The notes: generated by a model from the letters alone, not told the origin. Positions 32,236-43,146 are shown, numbered from the stretch's first letter. The stretch is DNA of 64,000 nt from Tillandsia leiboldiana (GCA_029204045.2 CM055068.1:35355345-35419344), one strand, 5' to 3'. Numbers and translations: made by a program.

Positions 32236-32605
32236 ATTTTACTTTTTCTATGACTCCCCCTCAATTGGCTATCAATTATTTAAGATATAAAGTATTCAAC
32301 CAAATATTGATCTCTATTTCATACTCGACTAAGCAGTCAAAAAAGATAATGACTATACCAAGAGATCATAGAGAGAGAGAAATTGACTTTGATCACTTAG
32401 AAGATGATTTAATTAACATAAATGATCATTGCAACAGTGAAATATTATGATGGCAAAAGCATAATAAATTTCTAAATGTGCGAAAAGATGCAATTAAAGT
32501 CAATTATGATCTATGCTCAATTAATGTCCTATGTACAAACATAGATAATGAACAAAACAAAAACAAATACAAAACCTATCCTAAGCAAAGGTTTCAAAAA
32601 GAAGT

Positions 32606-35600
32606 TTATTTCAAGGAAAGCATTCCAATTGCTTTTCGTAAATGAATAAAACGTTTTTGATCCAAAGATTTTGTTAGAATGTCAGCTAATTGATCCTCAG
32701 TTGAAATATATGAAAGTTGAAGAGTATTTGATTCAACTAGCTCTCTAAGAAAATGATATCTAAGCTCAATATGTTTTGTTCTAGAGTGCAACACAGGGTT
32801 TTTAGAAATGTTAATTGCACTTGTGTTGTCACAAAGAATTGTTACCGAAGATGCTGAAATGCGGAAGTCGCTCAATACACTTTTCATCCAAATGAGTTGA
32901 GTTGAGCAACTTCCAGCTGAAATGTATTCCGCTTCGGCAGTCGAGAGTGCTATGCAGTTCTGCTTTTTACTGTGCCATGCAACAAGGCAATGGCCAAGAT
33001 AGAAGCATGCACCACTCGTGCTTTTCCGATCATCCACTGATCCTGCCCAATCGGCATCTGAGTATCCAACAATATCCAAACTTGTTCCCATAGTATACCA
33101 ACTTCTGAAATTAATTGATCCTTTGATATACCGGATGATCCTTTTCACCGCTTTCAGGTGAACCTCCTTTGGTGCTGATTGATATCTCGCGCAAATCCCA
33201 ACACCAAAAGATATATCCGGGCGACTAGCCGTGAGGTAAAGTAGACTTCCAATCATACTTCGATACAGTTTCTCGTCTACTTTCTCACTATGTGATTCAC
33301 TTCCAAGTCCCTTGTGGCTAGTTCCCATTGGAGTCGGAAAATCTTTACAATTTTCGAGATCAAACTTTTTGACCAACTCCATTGCATACTTGGATTGACT
33401 CAAGTGAATACCTTCATCATTTTGTTTAATTTGCAATCCAAGGAAATAAGTCAATTCGCCCATCATGGACATCTCAAATTCGCTTTCCATGGTCTCCGCG
33501 AATTTAGAAGCATCATTATCTCTTGTTGCGCCAAATACAATGTTATCGACATAGATTTGTGCTACAATGAAATTGCTTTGATAATGCTTCACAAAGAGAG
33601 TCCTATCAGCTCCCCCTCGAGTATAGCCCTTCTCCAAAAGGTGCTTTGTTAACCTTTCGTACCATGCTCGCGGTGCTTGTTTCAGACCGTAAAGAGCCTT
33701 TTTCAAACGAAAAACATGGTCAGGTTGTTTATGATCTACAAAACCTTTCGGTTGAGCCACATAAACTTCCTCATTTAAAAACCCATTTAGAAATGCGCTC
33801 TTAACGTCCATTTGAAATAATTTGATTTTAAAATGACAAGCAATAGCAAATAGTATACGAATGGACTCGAGTCTAGCTACAGGGGCGAATGTTTCATCAA
33901 AGTCTATACCTTCTACTTGAGAAAAGTCTTGAGCAACTAATCGTGCCTTGTTCCTGATGATAGTACCATCCTCATTTTTCTTGTTCTTGAAGATCCATTT
34001 GGTACCTATCATATTGTGTTGCTTTGGAGGCTTCGTTAATTCCCAGACTTTGTTTCGCTCAAATTGATGGAGCTCTTCCTGCATTGCTTTAATCCAGTAG
34101 TCATCCTGAAGAGCTTCATCTATGTTCTTTGGTTCGATTAAAGATACGTAGCAAGCGAATCCACAAACCAACTGCCTCCGAGTTCTGACTCCTTCTTGTG
34201 GATCTCCAATAATATTCGATTCCGGATGATCCTTGGAGATTCGTAACGTTTGTTGAAACGGAGTACTCGGAGATACATGAGATGATTCCTGCACATCAGA
34301 TAAACTTGAAGAACCATTAGATGCATCATTAATATTGGAAGTATTATTATGAGAAGATGCATTAGCAGGAGAATCATCATCTAGAGAGATATCGAGGGTA
34401 GATTTTCCAGATCCAAAGTGAAAAGCTTCATCTACTTTAACATTTATAGATTCTACGATCGTCTTAGATTCAATGTTAAATACTCGATATGCTCTGCTAT
34501 TCGTAGAATAACCCAAAAAGATCCCTTCATCACTTCGAGAGTCGAACTTTCCAAGATTTTCACGGTCACGTAAAATGTAACATCGACTCCCGAAGACACG
34601 AAAATATTTGATGTTGGGTTTTCTACTAAACCACAGCTCATATGGTGTATTTAAAGTTCCTGGGCGCAAGTAAACTCTATTAATGACATAGACAGCGGTG
34701 TTCACGGCTTCAGCCCAAAAATGTAGCGGTAAATTCCGGCTATGAAGCATCACACGCGCCATCTCTTGAACAACCCTGTTCTTGCGCTCAACAACACCAT
34801 TCTGCTGAGGTGTATAGGGTGCCGAGAATTCATGTTTAATGCCATTTGAAGTGCAAAAATCAATGAATTTTGAATTTATGAATTCTCCACCTCTATCACT
34901 TCTAACACGAATGATCTTTTCATCCTTTTCAATCATAATACGATGGCAAATCTCATGAAAAGAGTCAAACGTATCAGCTTTCTCTTTTAAAAATGCTACC
35001 CAAGAAAACCGAGAGAAATCATCAACCAATAAAAAAATGTACCATTTACCTCCCAAAGATGGTTGACGGGTCGGCCCCATTAAGTCCATGTGCAAAAGTT
35101 CCAAGGGCCGTTTTGTACCAACGTGGTTCAAGTTCTTGTGTGCAGTCCTAGACTGTTTTCCCTTTTGGCAACCACCACACACAACGTTTTGTTTAAATAA
35201 AAGCTTTGGAACCCCCTTGACCACGTCCTTGTTTGAAATTCTAGTAAGTTCCTTAAAATTTAAGTGACCTAGCCTTTCATGCCAAAGAGTTTCATTATTC
35301 AAAGCGGCTAAGTTACAATTTTCAGAAAATTTATTAGGAACAACATAACAATTGTTTTCATATCTAACCCCTTTTAAAAAGAAGACATGGTCCTTATCAG
35401 TTACAACGCATTCAACAGATGAAAAGTTAACTGAAAAACCATTGTCGCAAAGTTGACTTATGCTTATGAGGTTAGTCTTAAGGCCATCAACAAATAAGAC
35501 GTTTTTCAAAATCGGGCCACCTGGAATAGCTACCGTCCCTTTTCCAACAATTTTGGAAGATCGACCGTCTCCCAAAACTACGTGTCCTCCGGAGATTTTC

Positions 35601-37723
35601 TCAAGATTTTGAAAACTATTTTTGTCACCGGTCATGTGACGGGAACACCCGCTATCCAGATACCAAGACGAACTATCATATGCATGCAAGGAAACATTGG
35701 AAACAAGACAAGGGAAAATTTCACCTTTGCGCACCCAAACCCTTTTGGAGTGCGTCGGTAATGGTCGTGAAGTTATATGCCTAGGTGAAGGCGTCTTGTT
35801 ATAGCGATTGTTGTTCCTTGATGAAATCGTCTCGCGCGATGAACTACCAAGTCTCTTTTCATTTGAAAAGTTTTGCTTTGATTTTCGGGGAGGAGCCTTT
35901 TTGGTAGTTGTTGCAAGAGGTCCTTGAGATGAGCGTTCGACTCCCGTCTTGCAATATCTTCTTATGTGCCCTGAAACACCACAACGAAAACATACCTTAG
36001 ATCTTGACGATCCCAAAGAGGATGAAGTAGGTTTGTTGTCGTTGTTTGTCTTGAATTCCGGTGTCGGAGGAGGAGATACCGACTGAGGCACAAAAACTGT
36101 CTCACTCGAACTTGGACTGTTTCCAGTTTGAGTGTATCCGAGGCCGAACCGATTTGATTGACCAAGACCAAGAAGTCTATCCAACTTACTCCTTCCTGAA
36201 GAGAATCGCTGTAAGTCATTCTTGAGTTGGAAAATGGTCTTTATCATTTCCAGGTTATCCTGTCGAGCCTCGTTGTAGAGCTTTGAGAAGTGATTCGCGT
36301 TATCCACCAGATTTGTATGTTCCTTCTCAAGTTGCTCATTGGACTCTTGAAGGGAAACATTTGCCTTTATCAGGTTTTCCCTTTCCACTTCAAGAGCGTT
36401 TGAGAGAGAAGTCGCTCTTTTTGCTTCTTCTTCGAGATCATGCACTCTCCCTCTCAAACTCTTGTTTTGCTTAGCCACTTTCTTTGAGTCCCTCAAAAGT
36501 CTGTGGTAGGCTAGAGCAAAATCTTCACCTTCCGAATCATCCGATTCGTTGTCCATTGCATTCTTTTCAACAGTGGAGTTGGACAACGACTCGGATGTAC
36601 TTGCCATAAAGCACATGAAGGGTGAAGATACGGACGCGTGGAATGCGGTGGAGCTCTTTTCTTCATCACTCGAAGACGACTCATTTGACGTTGAGTTGTC
36701 ATCCCAAGTGACGACTTGCATCGCCTTCTTCTTTGCCGGATACTTGTTAGGACACTCCGTTGCAATGTGGCCGTAGCCTCGACATTTGAAGCATTGTAGT
36801 TGTCCTTCTGAACTTTTCTTATCCTTTGAGAAGTTCTCTTGCTTTCTTGACTTGTAACTTGAAGTACCCTTGCCTTTGTTCGACTTTCCGAAGGATGGAG
36901 ATTTGCTTGAATTACCCCTTCGAAAGTTGCGGCGAAACTTCCTTGTCAAGAGAGCGAGCTGCTTCTCAAATTCCTCCATAGAAAGGTTCTCGTCATCGTC
37001 TGAGGAGGATGTATCCGCGTCTTCTTCCTTAGTTGTTTTCAACGCATAACCTGAAGACTTAGAAGTGGATGCCTTTCCAGAAGAATTGTTAGTAGTAAAT
37101 GTCATTTCATAAGTTTGTAATGAACCAACTAATTCTTCTACACGTATTTCGTCCGGGTGTTTAATAGTTTCAATGGCAGTAACCTTTGGGCGAAATCGTT
37201 CAGGAAGAGTTCTTAAGATCATTCTTACAATCTTAAATTCTGGAATCTTCTCTCCCAGATTAGCACATGAGTTTACGATGTCTTGCAATCGTGTATAGTA
37301 GTCCGTGAAAGATTCATTTTCTGCCATTAAGATAGAGTCAAACTTGCTCGTAAGCATTTGCAGTTTCTGAATCTTCACGAGGTTAGTTCCTTCATGTGTA
37401 ACCTGAAGAACATCCCAGATTTCTTTCGCAGTCTCACATGCCGAGACGCGAGAGAATTCAGTTTGAGATAAGGCATTAAAGATAGCATTAATTCCCTTGC
37501 CATTGTAAGAAGATGAATCTAACTCTTCCTTGGTCCATTTCGACCTAGGTTTTAAGGTGCGAACATCACCAATAAATTCAGTTGGATTAGACCATCCTAA
37601 TTCAATTGATTGCCACACCCGTTCGTCGATGGAAATTAAAAAGGCTTTCATCCGTACTTTCCAGTACGCATAATTTGTTCCATCGAGGAAAGGGGGTCGG
37701 TTGATGTTTCCACCTTCAACCAT
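32606..37723 (-). CDS. Copia element D Gag-Pol polyprotein, 1705 aa, reverse transcriptase mutated
   Basis: A single uninterrupted frame. Approximate residues: Gag 1-300; CCHC knuckle CFKCRGYGHIATEC 310-323; coiled coil 405-510; TQT at 531-533; second knuckle CFRCGVSGHIRRYC 578-591; protease DSGCSRHMTG 689; integrase HHCC from 811; integrase core with MDLMGP 878, RSDRG 943 and GVVERKN 979; reverse transcriptase; RNase H from 1554 (YSDADWAGS, AEAEY, TKHIELRYHF). Two conserved reverse transcriptase residues are changed. The catalytic box reads YVDN (33547-33558) where C has YVDD. The upstream VAQGYSQ motif reads VAQDFSQ. The protein is therefore complete but probably unable to copy RNA. Confidence 0.95.
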   Translation of the reverse strand: MVEGGNINRPPFLDGTNYAYWKVRMKAFLISIDERVWQSIELGWSNPTEFIGDVRTLKPRSKWTKEELDSSSYNGKGINAIFNALSQTEFSRVSACETAKEIWDVLQVTHEGTNLVKIQKLQMLTSKFDSILMAENESFTDYYTRLQDIVNSCANLGEKIPEFKIVRMILRTLPERFRPKVTAIETIKHPDEIRVEELVGSLQTYEMTFTTNNSSGKASTSKSSGYALKTTKEEDADTSSSDDDENLSMEEFEKQLALLTRKFRRNFRRGNSSKSPSFGKSNKGKGTSSYKSRKQENFSKDKKSSEGQLQCFKCRGYGHIATECPNKYPAKKKAMQVVTWDDNSTSNESSSSDEEKSSTAFHASVSSPFMCFMASTSESLSNSTVEKNAMDNESDDSEGEDFALAYHRLLRDSKKVAKQNKSLRGRVHDLEEEAKRATSLSNALEVERENLIKANVSLQESNEQLEKEHTNLVDNANHFSKLYNEARQDNLEMIKTIFQLKNDLQRFSSGRSKLDRLLGLGQSNRFGLGYTQTGNSPSSSETVFVPQSVSPPPTPEFKTNNDNKPTSSSLGSSRSKVCFRCGVSGHIRRYCKTGVERSSQGPLATTTKKAPPRKSKQNFSNEKRLGSSSRETISSRNNNRYNKTPSPRHITSRPLPTHSKRVWVRKGEIFPCLVSNVSLHAYDSSSWYLDSGCSRHMTGDKNSFQNLEKISGGHVVLGDGRSSKIVGKGTVAIPGGPILKNVLFVDGLKTNLISISQLCDNGFSVNFSSVECVVTDKDHVFFLKGVRYENNCYVVPNKFSENCNLAALNNETLWHERLGHLNFKELTRISNKDVVKGVPKLLFKQNVVCGGCQKGKQSRTAHKNLNHVGTKRPLELLHMDLMGPTRQPSLGGKWYIFLLVDDFSRFSWVAFLKEKADTFDSFHEICHRIMIEKDEKIIRVRSDRGGEFINSKFIDFCTSNGIKHEFSAPYTPQQNGVVERKNRVVQEMARVMLHSRNLPLHFWAEAVNTAVYVINRVYLRPGTLNTPYELWFSRKPNIKYFRVFGSRCYILRDRENLGKFDSRSDEGIFLGYSTNSRAYRVFNIESKTIVESINVKVDEAFHFGSGKSTLDISLDDDSPANASSHNNTSNINDASNGSSSLSDVQESSHVSPSTPFQQTLRISKDHPESNIIGDPQEGVRTRRQLVCGFACYVSLIEPKNIDEALQDDYWIKAMQEELHQFERNKVWELTKPPKQHNMIGTKWIFKNKKNEDGTIIRNKARLVAQDFSQVEGIDFDETFAPVARLESIRILFAIACHFKIKLFQMDVKSAFLNGFLNEEVYVAQPKGFVDHKQPDHVFRLKKALYGLKQAPRAWYERLTKHLLEKGYTRGGADRTLFVKHYQSNFIVAQIYVDNIVFGATRDNDASKFAETMESEFEMSMMGELTYFLGLQIKQNDEGIHLSQSKYAMELVKKFDLENCKDFPTPMGTSHKGLGSESHSEKVDEKLYRSMIGSLLYLTASRPDISFGVGICARYQSAPKEVHLKAVKRIIRYIKGSINFRSWYTMGTSLDIVGYSDADWAGSVDDRKSTSGACFYLGHCLVAWHSKKQNCIALSTAEAEYISAGSCSTQLIWMKSVLSDFRISASSVTILCDNTSAINISKNPVLHSRTKHIELRYHFLRELVESNTLQLSYISTEDQLADILTKSLDQKRFIHLRKAIGMLSLK

Positions 37724-37742
37724 TGTTTACAACCCTATTCCC

Positions 37743-37754
37743 GCTCTGATACCA
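37743..37754 (-). promoter_or_regulatory. Primer binding site of element D
   Basis: The minus strand reads TGGTATCAGAGC two bases inside the 5' LTR end, complementary to initiator tRNA-Met. Confidence 0.9.
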
Positions 37755-37756
37755 CT

Positions 37757-39110
37757 TGTTGGGTTATATGTAATAAGGATCTAAATAGGGGAAAAAACAC
37801 CAAGAGGGGGGTGAATAGGTGTAAACGTATAAACACTCAAAAATCATTGCGATAAAAACCCAATGCGGAAATAAAAAATAATACGCAAGATTTTTACGTG
37901 GAAAACTCCATCACCGGAGTAAAAAACCACGGGACCGATAACACGGCAGAAATCCACTAGAATTAAAACACGTACAAGGTGATTTACCGTACACAATTAC
38001 GACTCAACCTTTTCCATACGCTCCTAGGGGATCTTCTCCGCTCGCTCCGCGACGCTTCTCGAATCCACGATCTGCGCCCAACGCCGAATCCACGGCGTCC
38101 AACGTCGAATCCACGACGTCCGACCGAATCCACGGTCTTCACCCAATAGCACCCTTCGAATCCACGAACGTGCCTCGCTCCGAATCCACGAGAGCGGTTG
38201 AACCTTGAATCCACAAGGACATGCGAATCCACGCGCCGATTTTTGGGGTAAATCGTTGTTTTTGGGTGGTGATGATCCGCCGAATACTTAGATCAAAGAT
38301 AGATCGGAAATACCATCTAAGTATTCATTAGTTTGATTCAACTCAAGATGTGAGTATGAAAACCTAGAATCAAACTAATCAATATAGATGAAGAAACATA
38401 GAGTATTCTCTAATGATTTCCTTTCTTCTCTATATGTGGATCTAGAGCCGTATAAGATGATACAGGAAAATGACGGCTATCTAGATCTTCGGCTTTTCGG
38501 CCCACATGAAAAAGAGTCATAGGGTCTATTTATAGGTTAGAAACCCTAGGAAGGAGATAAGAATCAAAAACCTAACATTTCTGGAGATTTTACGGACGGC
38601 GATCCGGATCGGATTAGCTGTGATCCGGATCGTCGTAACGAGTCAGGTAATTCCAAAAAAATGAAGGTTCGGGATCCGGATCGAAGTGCTTGATCCGGAT
38701 CGTTCATACAGTTCACCAAACATCAACGTTCGGGATCCGGATTGCGAAGCCTGATCCGGATCGTTCAAGGAAGATGGTAAACTCAGTGTTCGGGATCCGG
38801 ATCAAGAGAGGCTACGATCCGGATTGAACTGGTGTATGAACGAACCACCTTCGGGATCCGGATCGAACAACCTGATCCGGATCCTGAACATGTCCCAAGT
38901 CCAGTTTTTGATTTTTATGCAATGAAAGATTTTTCCAAGTGTTTCTACACTACAAGAAGTATTCGGATCACACAAAATCTTTAGTAAAACATACCTGATC
39001 CTTTTGAATTCTTCTTTCTTGAGATTGAGTTAAATGATCCAACTTTCTTCACATTCAATCTTCAAGACTTGAGACTTTCACGAAACTACGCCAACTCAAA
39101 TTCCGTAACA
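37757..39110 (-). repeat. 5' LTR of element D
   Basis: The LTR is 1354 bp, the same length as the 3' LTR. It carries ten GATCCGGATC-type palindromes arranged as pairs (38596-38885), a TATA-like box (38526-38535) and the TGGATT hairpin array (about 38060-38240). Confidence 0.94.
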
Positions 39111-39115
39111 GCCCG

Positions 39116-40678
39116 CGCATGCGGGGGCGCCGCGCGGGCAGCACAGCAGCGCGTGGGGGTTTGGTCGCTGCCGTCAGAGGCCGGTTGGTGTTGGGGCTTT
39201 TCTTTACCTTGCGTTTAAAGGTTCTTGACCTCCCCGCCCGGGGATCCCGTTTTGCAGCTTCGGGGAGCGCGCCGGGACGCGGGGAGCCGAGCGTGGTTTT
39301 CTACTAGCAACAGGTGGGTTGAATGTGTTATTTAGCATCGATTTCCAACGACCGTTTATTCTAGATATTACATATTATCGTTCCACTTTAAATGCCACCT
39401 ATTATCGTACCTTAGATGCTACATGTAATCGCCGCACTTTAGTAGTTAGGTGTTATCATGCTACTGATGTTACATGTTGTTGCTTTATCTTCGATTATAC
39501 TTGTTAGTAGAGTACCTTGATTACACATGTTATTATCTACTCATGTTCATGCATTGTGGCTACTGTGCTCGAGGCTGCAACACGCGCACCCGCGGTTTGG
39601 CCACCGCGAAGGGTGCGCTTTTTCGGAAAAGTGGTCTGTGACCCGTGTATACCCACGAGGTGACGTAGTGGGGCCCCTTATTAGTTGTGGGGTTTGAGGC
39701 GCCGTGGTGCGAGCGGTGCGACCCGTCGGTTTAGTTGTCCGACGTGGTCGGGTTTCTGCAGGTACGGTATGGGCCGTCGGTTTAGTTGTCCGACGTGTCC
39801 GGGTATTACAGGATACGGGTGTACAGGTTGCCTTTCCTCCTTGAGAGGGTGGTTGCTCCGGTTGTCTTCACAGTTTGTTTTATTATATTCTCCTGCTCTA
39901 CTATTTTGACGTCACTGACTTCCCACTTCGTGACAGGGTTCAGACGGGGGGAGATGTAGGCGGTGGTGAGGACGGGACAGGAGCAGCTGGGTCGCTGGGG
40001 ACCCTGGACTGTATTTCTTCTTTCATTCTTGCATTTCATTTACATTGTAGTTATGTGAGAGGTTCTCGATACCCTCGTGGGGTCGGCATGGATGTCGATA
40101 CGGGTTACATTTAGTTATCCCCTTATGCGTTATTCTTCCTCTTATTTCTGTTGGCCATTTGAAAATAAAAAAGGCAAAAGCCAAAGAAAAGATTGCGAAA
40201 ATCATTTTTAAAATCTAAGTGTCGTGTGGACACTGGTTTCAAAACTCTGTGGATTTATGGATTGCGAAAGGGATTCCAAAACTTGGTGTCGTATGGGCAC
40301 CGTTTTCAAAACCTGTGGATTTATGCTGATTTCGAAACTCGCTTTCAAAACGTAAGCGCCGGGTAGGCGCTCTTTCAAACTGTGGATTTATCCTTTCCAA
40401 ATTGATCGGCCATACGTTTTTAAGTAAATTAGAATGCTGGTTGTATGTGAATAATTGTTGTGATTGAATGGATGTGAATGTTTGGAATATGTACTGAACT
40501 CCACGCCGGGCATATACAGGGGAGGCTCTGTCCGTTTACAGAGTGATCCTGTATGTGTGGCGGATCTGGGCATGCGCCGGGGAAGAGGGGTTCTCCTTTA
40601 TCAAAAAAAAAATTTATACGTCAAATGCTTGACTTTTGTGAATCGTTTCCGCTAAAACAAACCCCCCGGGGCGTGATA
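39116..40678 (+). repeat. 3' LTR of element A, second segment
   Basis: Resumes after D and its right target duplication, and matches 20120-21693 of the 5' LTR with scattered substitutions, many of them C/T or G/A. Ends GGCGTGATA, followed by the AAGAA duplication. Confidence 0.93.
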
Positions 40679-40683
40679 AAGAA

Positions 40684-40997
40684 CGTGTCAACTTTGTGGA
40701 CTTGAAGGACATTTGGTGAAGACGTGCCCGAAAAAGAGAAAGAAGAATTCTTCGGCAACTTCATCTACGGAGCGAACTCAACGGAATCAAAAGACACATC
40801 AAGTCAAAGGAGTTCACTCAACCCACCAAAGGTCCGAGCCACATCATCAATCATACAAGTGGATCATTACGAGGCAAAGACCTAAGGTGGACCAACAGTC
40901 AAAGCGGACAACCCCCGGCCACAACGAATCAAGACAACCCAAAATCCAGCGATTTTGGATTCGGAAAGGTGATATCTTTCCTTGTCTTAAGTTCTAA
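40684..40997 (+). pseudogene. Element B gag, C-terminal part
   Basis: The segment continues the gag interrupted at 18881. The codon split by the insertion and the downstream frame fit exactly when one AAGAA copy is ignored. It opens with the second CCHC knuckle (CQLCGLEGHLVKTC, 40686-40727) and a basic tail, and ends GDIFPCLKF then TAA (40995-40997). That is the same point where Gag stops in C and I, but D reads on into protease here. No pol sequence follows. Confidence 0.9.
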
Positions 40998-41414
40998 ATA
41001 GCTTATGACTGTATGTAATGCTTTGATTGGTTTTCCTTTCATATCTTTCTGAATCTCTGCATTACATGTTTTCAATGCTCTTTGTTTTTATGTTTTGTTT
41101 TTTTTTTAAAACAAAAGGTTTTTAATAAACAAGTGCATTGAATAAAAAAAAAAGGGCTTCACGTTTATTCACTCCAAATTAATTTTATATGGATTATCAA
41201 CTTTACTCCATAATCATAATCTTGAAGATACTTCATTATAGGAGTTTTTGATATTATAAGCATCAAATTTTAGAAATCATGTGTGATCTTTAGATGCTTA
41301 ATCTATCTCGGTTGTGTGAATTCATTGTGATAAACGTGAGACAACTGATAGACTAAAATTTGGGATTTAATTCTTTCACGTAAGAGATTGCATTCTTACA
41401 AGGGTATTGAAATG

Positions 41415-41530
41415 ATTTGCAAAAGATGTGGAAAGAGTTACATCCGAAAGGAGTGTGAAAACTACCACCACATGTTGGAAAGAGCTGCCACCCCGGTCGT
41501 CCGGTCTGTGTGTGAAGCTACCACATGTTT
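41415..41530 (+). other. Conserved ACTACCAC/hairpin block, element B
   Basis: Matches the blocks of C and D. The hairpin at 41493-41504 pairs CCGG with CCGG around TCGT. C and D have CTCGG/CCGAG, so one T-A pair is replaced by a C-G pair. Confidence 0.7.
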
Positions 41531-42164
41531 TGATGCTTGAAAAATATTTCTTGAAATTTTTAGTTGAAGCATTCGGAGATTTAAATTCAAAGTTCATATT
41601 TTGAACAATCTCCTGGTTGGTATAAGGTGGGATAGTTGAAAGATGCTCAAATAGCCACCCTTAGGTATTTTAGTGCTTATCTCAAATTTGAAAGGGTAAA
41701 ATTCAAAATTGATGTCATTTGGAAATCTCCGAAAGTCATCTTTGTAAATCCGTTACATCTTGATAGAGTTTGGATCTCAAGATTATTTTTGATGACTTGT
41801 GTTTGATGAATATAACATGAAAAACGGTTTATAATGTTTTACCTTTATTTTTCATGATTTTGGAGTAAATCTTTTTAATTTTTATAATTAATTGAATTGA
41901 ATGACATCTATGTGATCTCATATTATTTTCAAGCACTTAAATTATTTTTTTGATGGAATACAAATCGGTAATTCAAATATTTCAAAATCTGGATTTGTTT
42001 CAAGAAATTATTTGATTTTTGCTTTCGAGTACCGGTACGCAATCTATGTTTTTGTTATATACCGGAACTGAGTTTTTATCTCTCTTTCACTATGAACTAA
42101 TGCTGTTAGTGATTTCCTTTTGTCTAGTATGTTCACTGTTTGACAATTTGTGACAAAAAGGGGG

Positions 42165-42262
42165 AGAAGAGAAATGGGGGAGAAGAGATCATCGAGATAG
42201 GGGGAGACGGAGATGAGATCATCGAGATAGGGGGAGACGGAGATGAGATCATCGAGATAAAG
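42165..42262 (+). repeat. 30-bp purine-rich tandem repeat in element B
   Basis: About three copies of a unit containing GATCATCGAGATAGGGGGAG. Each carries an AGGGGGAGA core, so the array is a set of extra polypurine tracts, a feature described for Sireviruses. The ORF with repeated DGDEIIEIGG is a by-product. Confidence 0.85.
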
Positions 42263-42767
42263 AAAAGAGATGATGAAAAAGGAGCCGAAAAACAAAAAGA
42301 ACCAAAAGGACGAATCAAATGTAGGATTTACATTTAATTTCTAACGACTAACGTTTGATTTTGTTTGGAGTTTTGTTTTGCAGGAATTACATCACTTTAA
42401 GACTCCAAGTCCTAAGTCATAGAGTTTGTTCTAAGACTGGTTCTGTGGTGTCCCTGATCCCCGTGTGGCTTCTCCCATGAACCGTGGTGTAGAACACCTA
42501 GTGTTGGTGTATCTGGTCCATAGTGCATCAAAGGGATGCCACAGATGGACCCTGTGTGATATCCACAGCTGGATTGGCCTTCGGCTGCATTTGCCGAATT
42601 TTCGGACTGGTTTTGGGCCAAACAGAGGGTGGATTTGGATTCAGCGCGGAAAAACGCTTGAAAACGGCTATTTGCTTGTTTGATTTGGAGTCCGGATGCC
42701 CAAAAAGGACCCCCGGAAGTTTTCGCTGAATTTCGGTGCATGGGAGGGGCCGTGGACCGCCGGCTGC

Positions 42768-43146
42768 CACGTGGCGGCTTGTGATTGGGCCGGTCCGCAG
42801 CGCTCGGTCCACAGAGGGGAGCGGCTGGGTGCACGGACCCGGCGCATGGACACGTGGCGCCGCCTGATTGGCGGGCTCGTGAGGCGCGGTCCACAGATTT
42901 TGCGCGGCGGTGCATGGACCGGGGCGGGGGGACACGTGGCATCCCCCGGTTGGTCGGTGCACGCGGCGCGGTCCACGGAACCTGAATTGGGTGCGTGGAC
43001 CGGGTGCACAGGACACGTGTCGCCCTGCCACTGGCGGGCGCCACCTACCCGGTTTGACCGGGTAGGTGCCACGCGGCGGCACCACACGCGCCCCGCACAG
43101 CTGTTTGCTGTGCGGGACACGTGTCGGTCACCGGGAGTGCCACGTG
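42768..43146 (+). promoter_or_regulatory. G-box/ABRE-like cluster in solo LTR S
   Basis: CACGTG occurs at 42768, 42851, 42933, 43014, 43118 and 43141, each in a context such as GACACGTGGC or GACACGTGTC. The cluster lies 175-555 bp upstream of the TATA-like box, the same arrangement as in LTR E. Confidence 0.6.

Larger units (their letters stand above)
30968..32605 (-). other. Element D intergenic region between pol and extra ORF
   Basis: In element order (minus strand): a conserved ACTACCAC-rich block (32235-32110) also found in B and C; a purine tract near 32250; an AT-rich stretch; five to six GATCCGGATC-type palindromes (31665-31514); a TATA-like TTTTATAAA (31505-31497); and a GTAAGT donor-like site (31380-31375). 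No further supported ORF. Confidence 0.7.
27995..39110 (-). mobile_element. Copia (Sirevirus-like) element D, complete, minus strand
   Basis: Two 1354-bp LTRs (27995-29348 and 37757-39110), primer site, single-frame gag-pol, a 3.2-kb region after pol with an extra ORF, and a terminal purine tract. Total length is 11116 bp. Flanks are GCCCA on the left and GCCCG on the right, a target duplication with one transition. It sits in the minisatellite of A's 3' LTR. Its LTRs differ at roughly 17 positions by eye (about 1.3 percent), so it is a recent insertion. Confidence 0.95.
18882..40678 (+). mobile_element. Gypsy (Tekay-like) element A, split by copia D
   Basis: The 5' LTR (18882-21693), primer site, gag-pol (22002-26660) and 3' LTR (26697-27994 plus 39116-40678) form a complete element of about 10.7 kb once copia D is discounted. 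AAGAA at 18877-18881 and 40679-40683 is a perfect target duplication. The last LTR bases are TGATA on the right against TGACA on the left, a single C to T change. It is inserted in the gag of element B. Confidence 0.94.
40998..42443 (+). other. Element B pol-less 3' region
   Basis: AT-rich, with no pol domain in any frame. It contains the conserved ACTACCAC/hairpin block (41415-41530), a purine tract with TTTGTGACAAAAAGGGGGAG near 42150 and a 30-bp purine-rich tandem repeat. It ends at GGTTC (42439-42443), the left target duplication of solo LTR S. Confidence 0.8.

Noticed and set aside
42140..42337. A small acidic repeat ORF (DGDEIIEIGG)
   Set aside because: Produced by the 30-bp polypurine tandem repeat, with no homology or start context.
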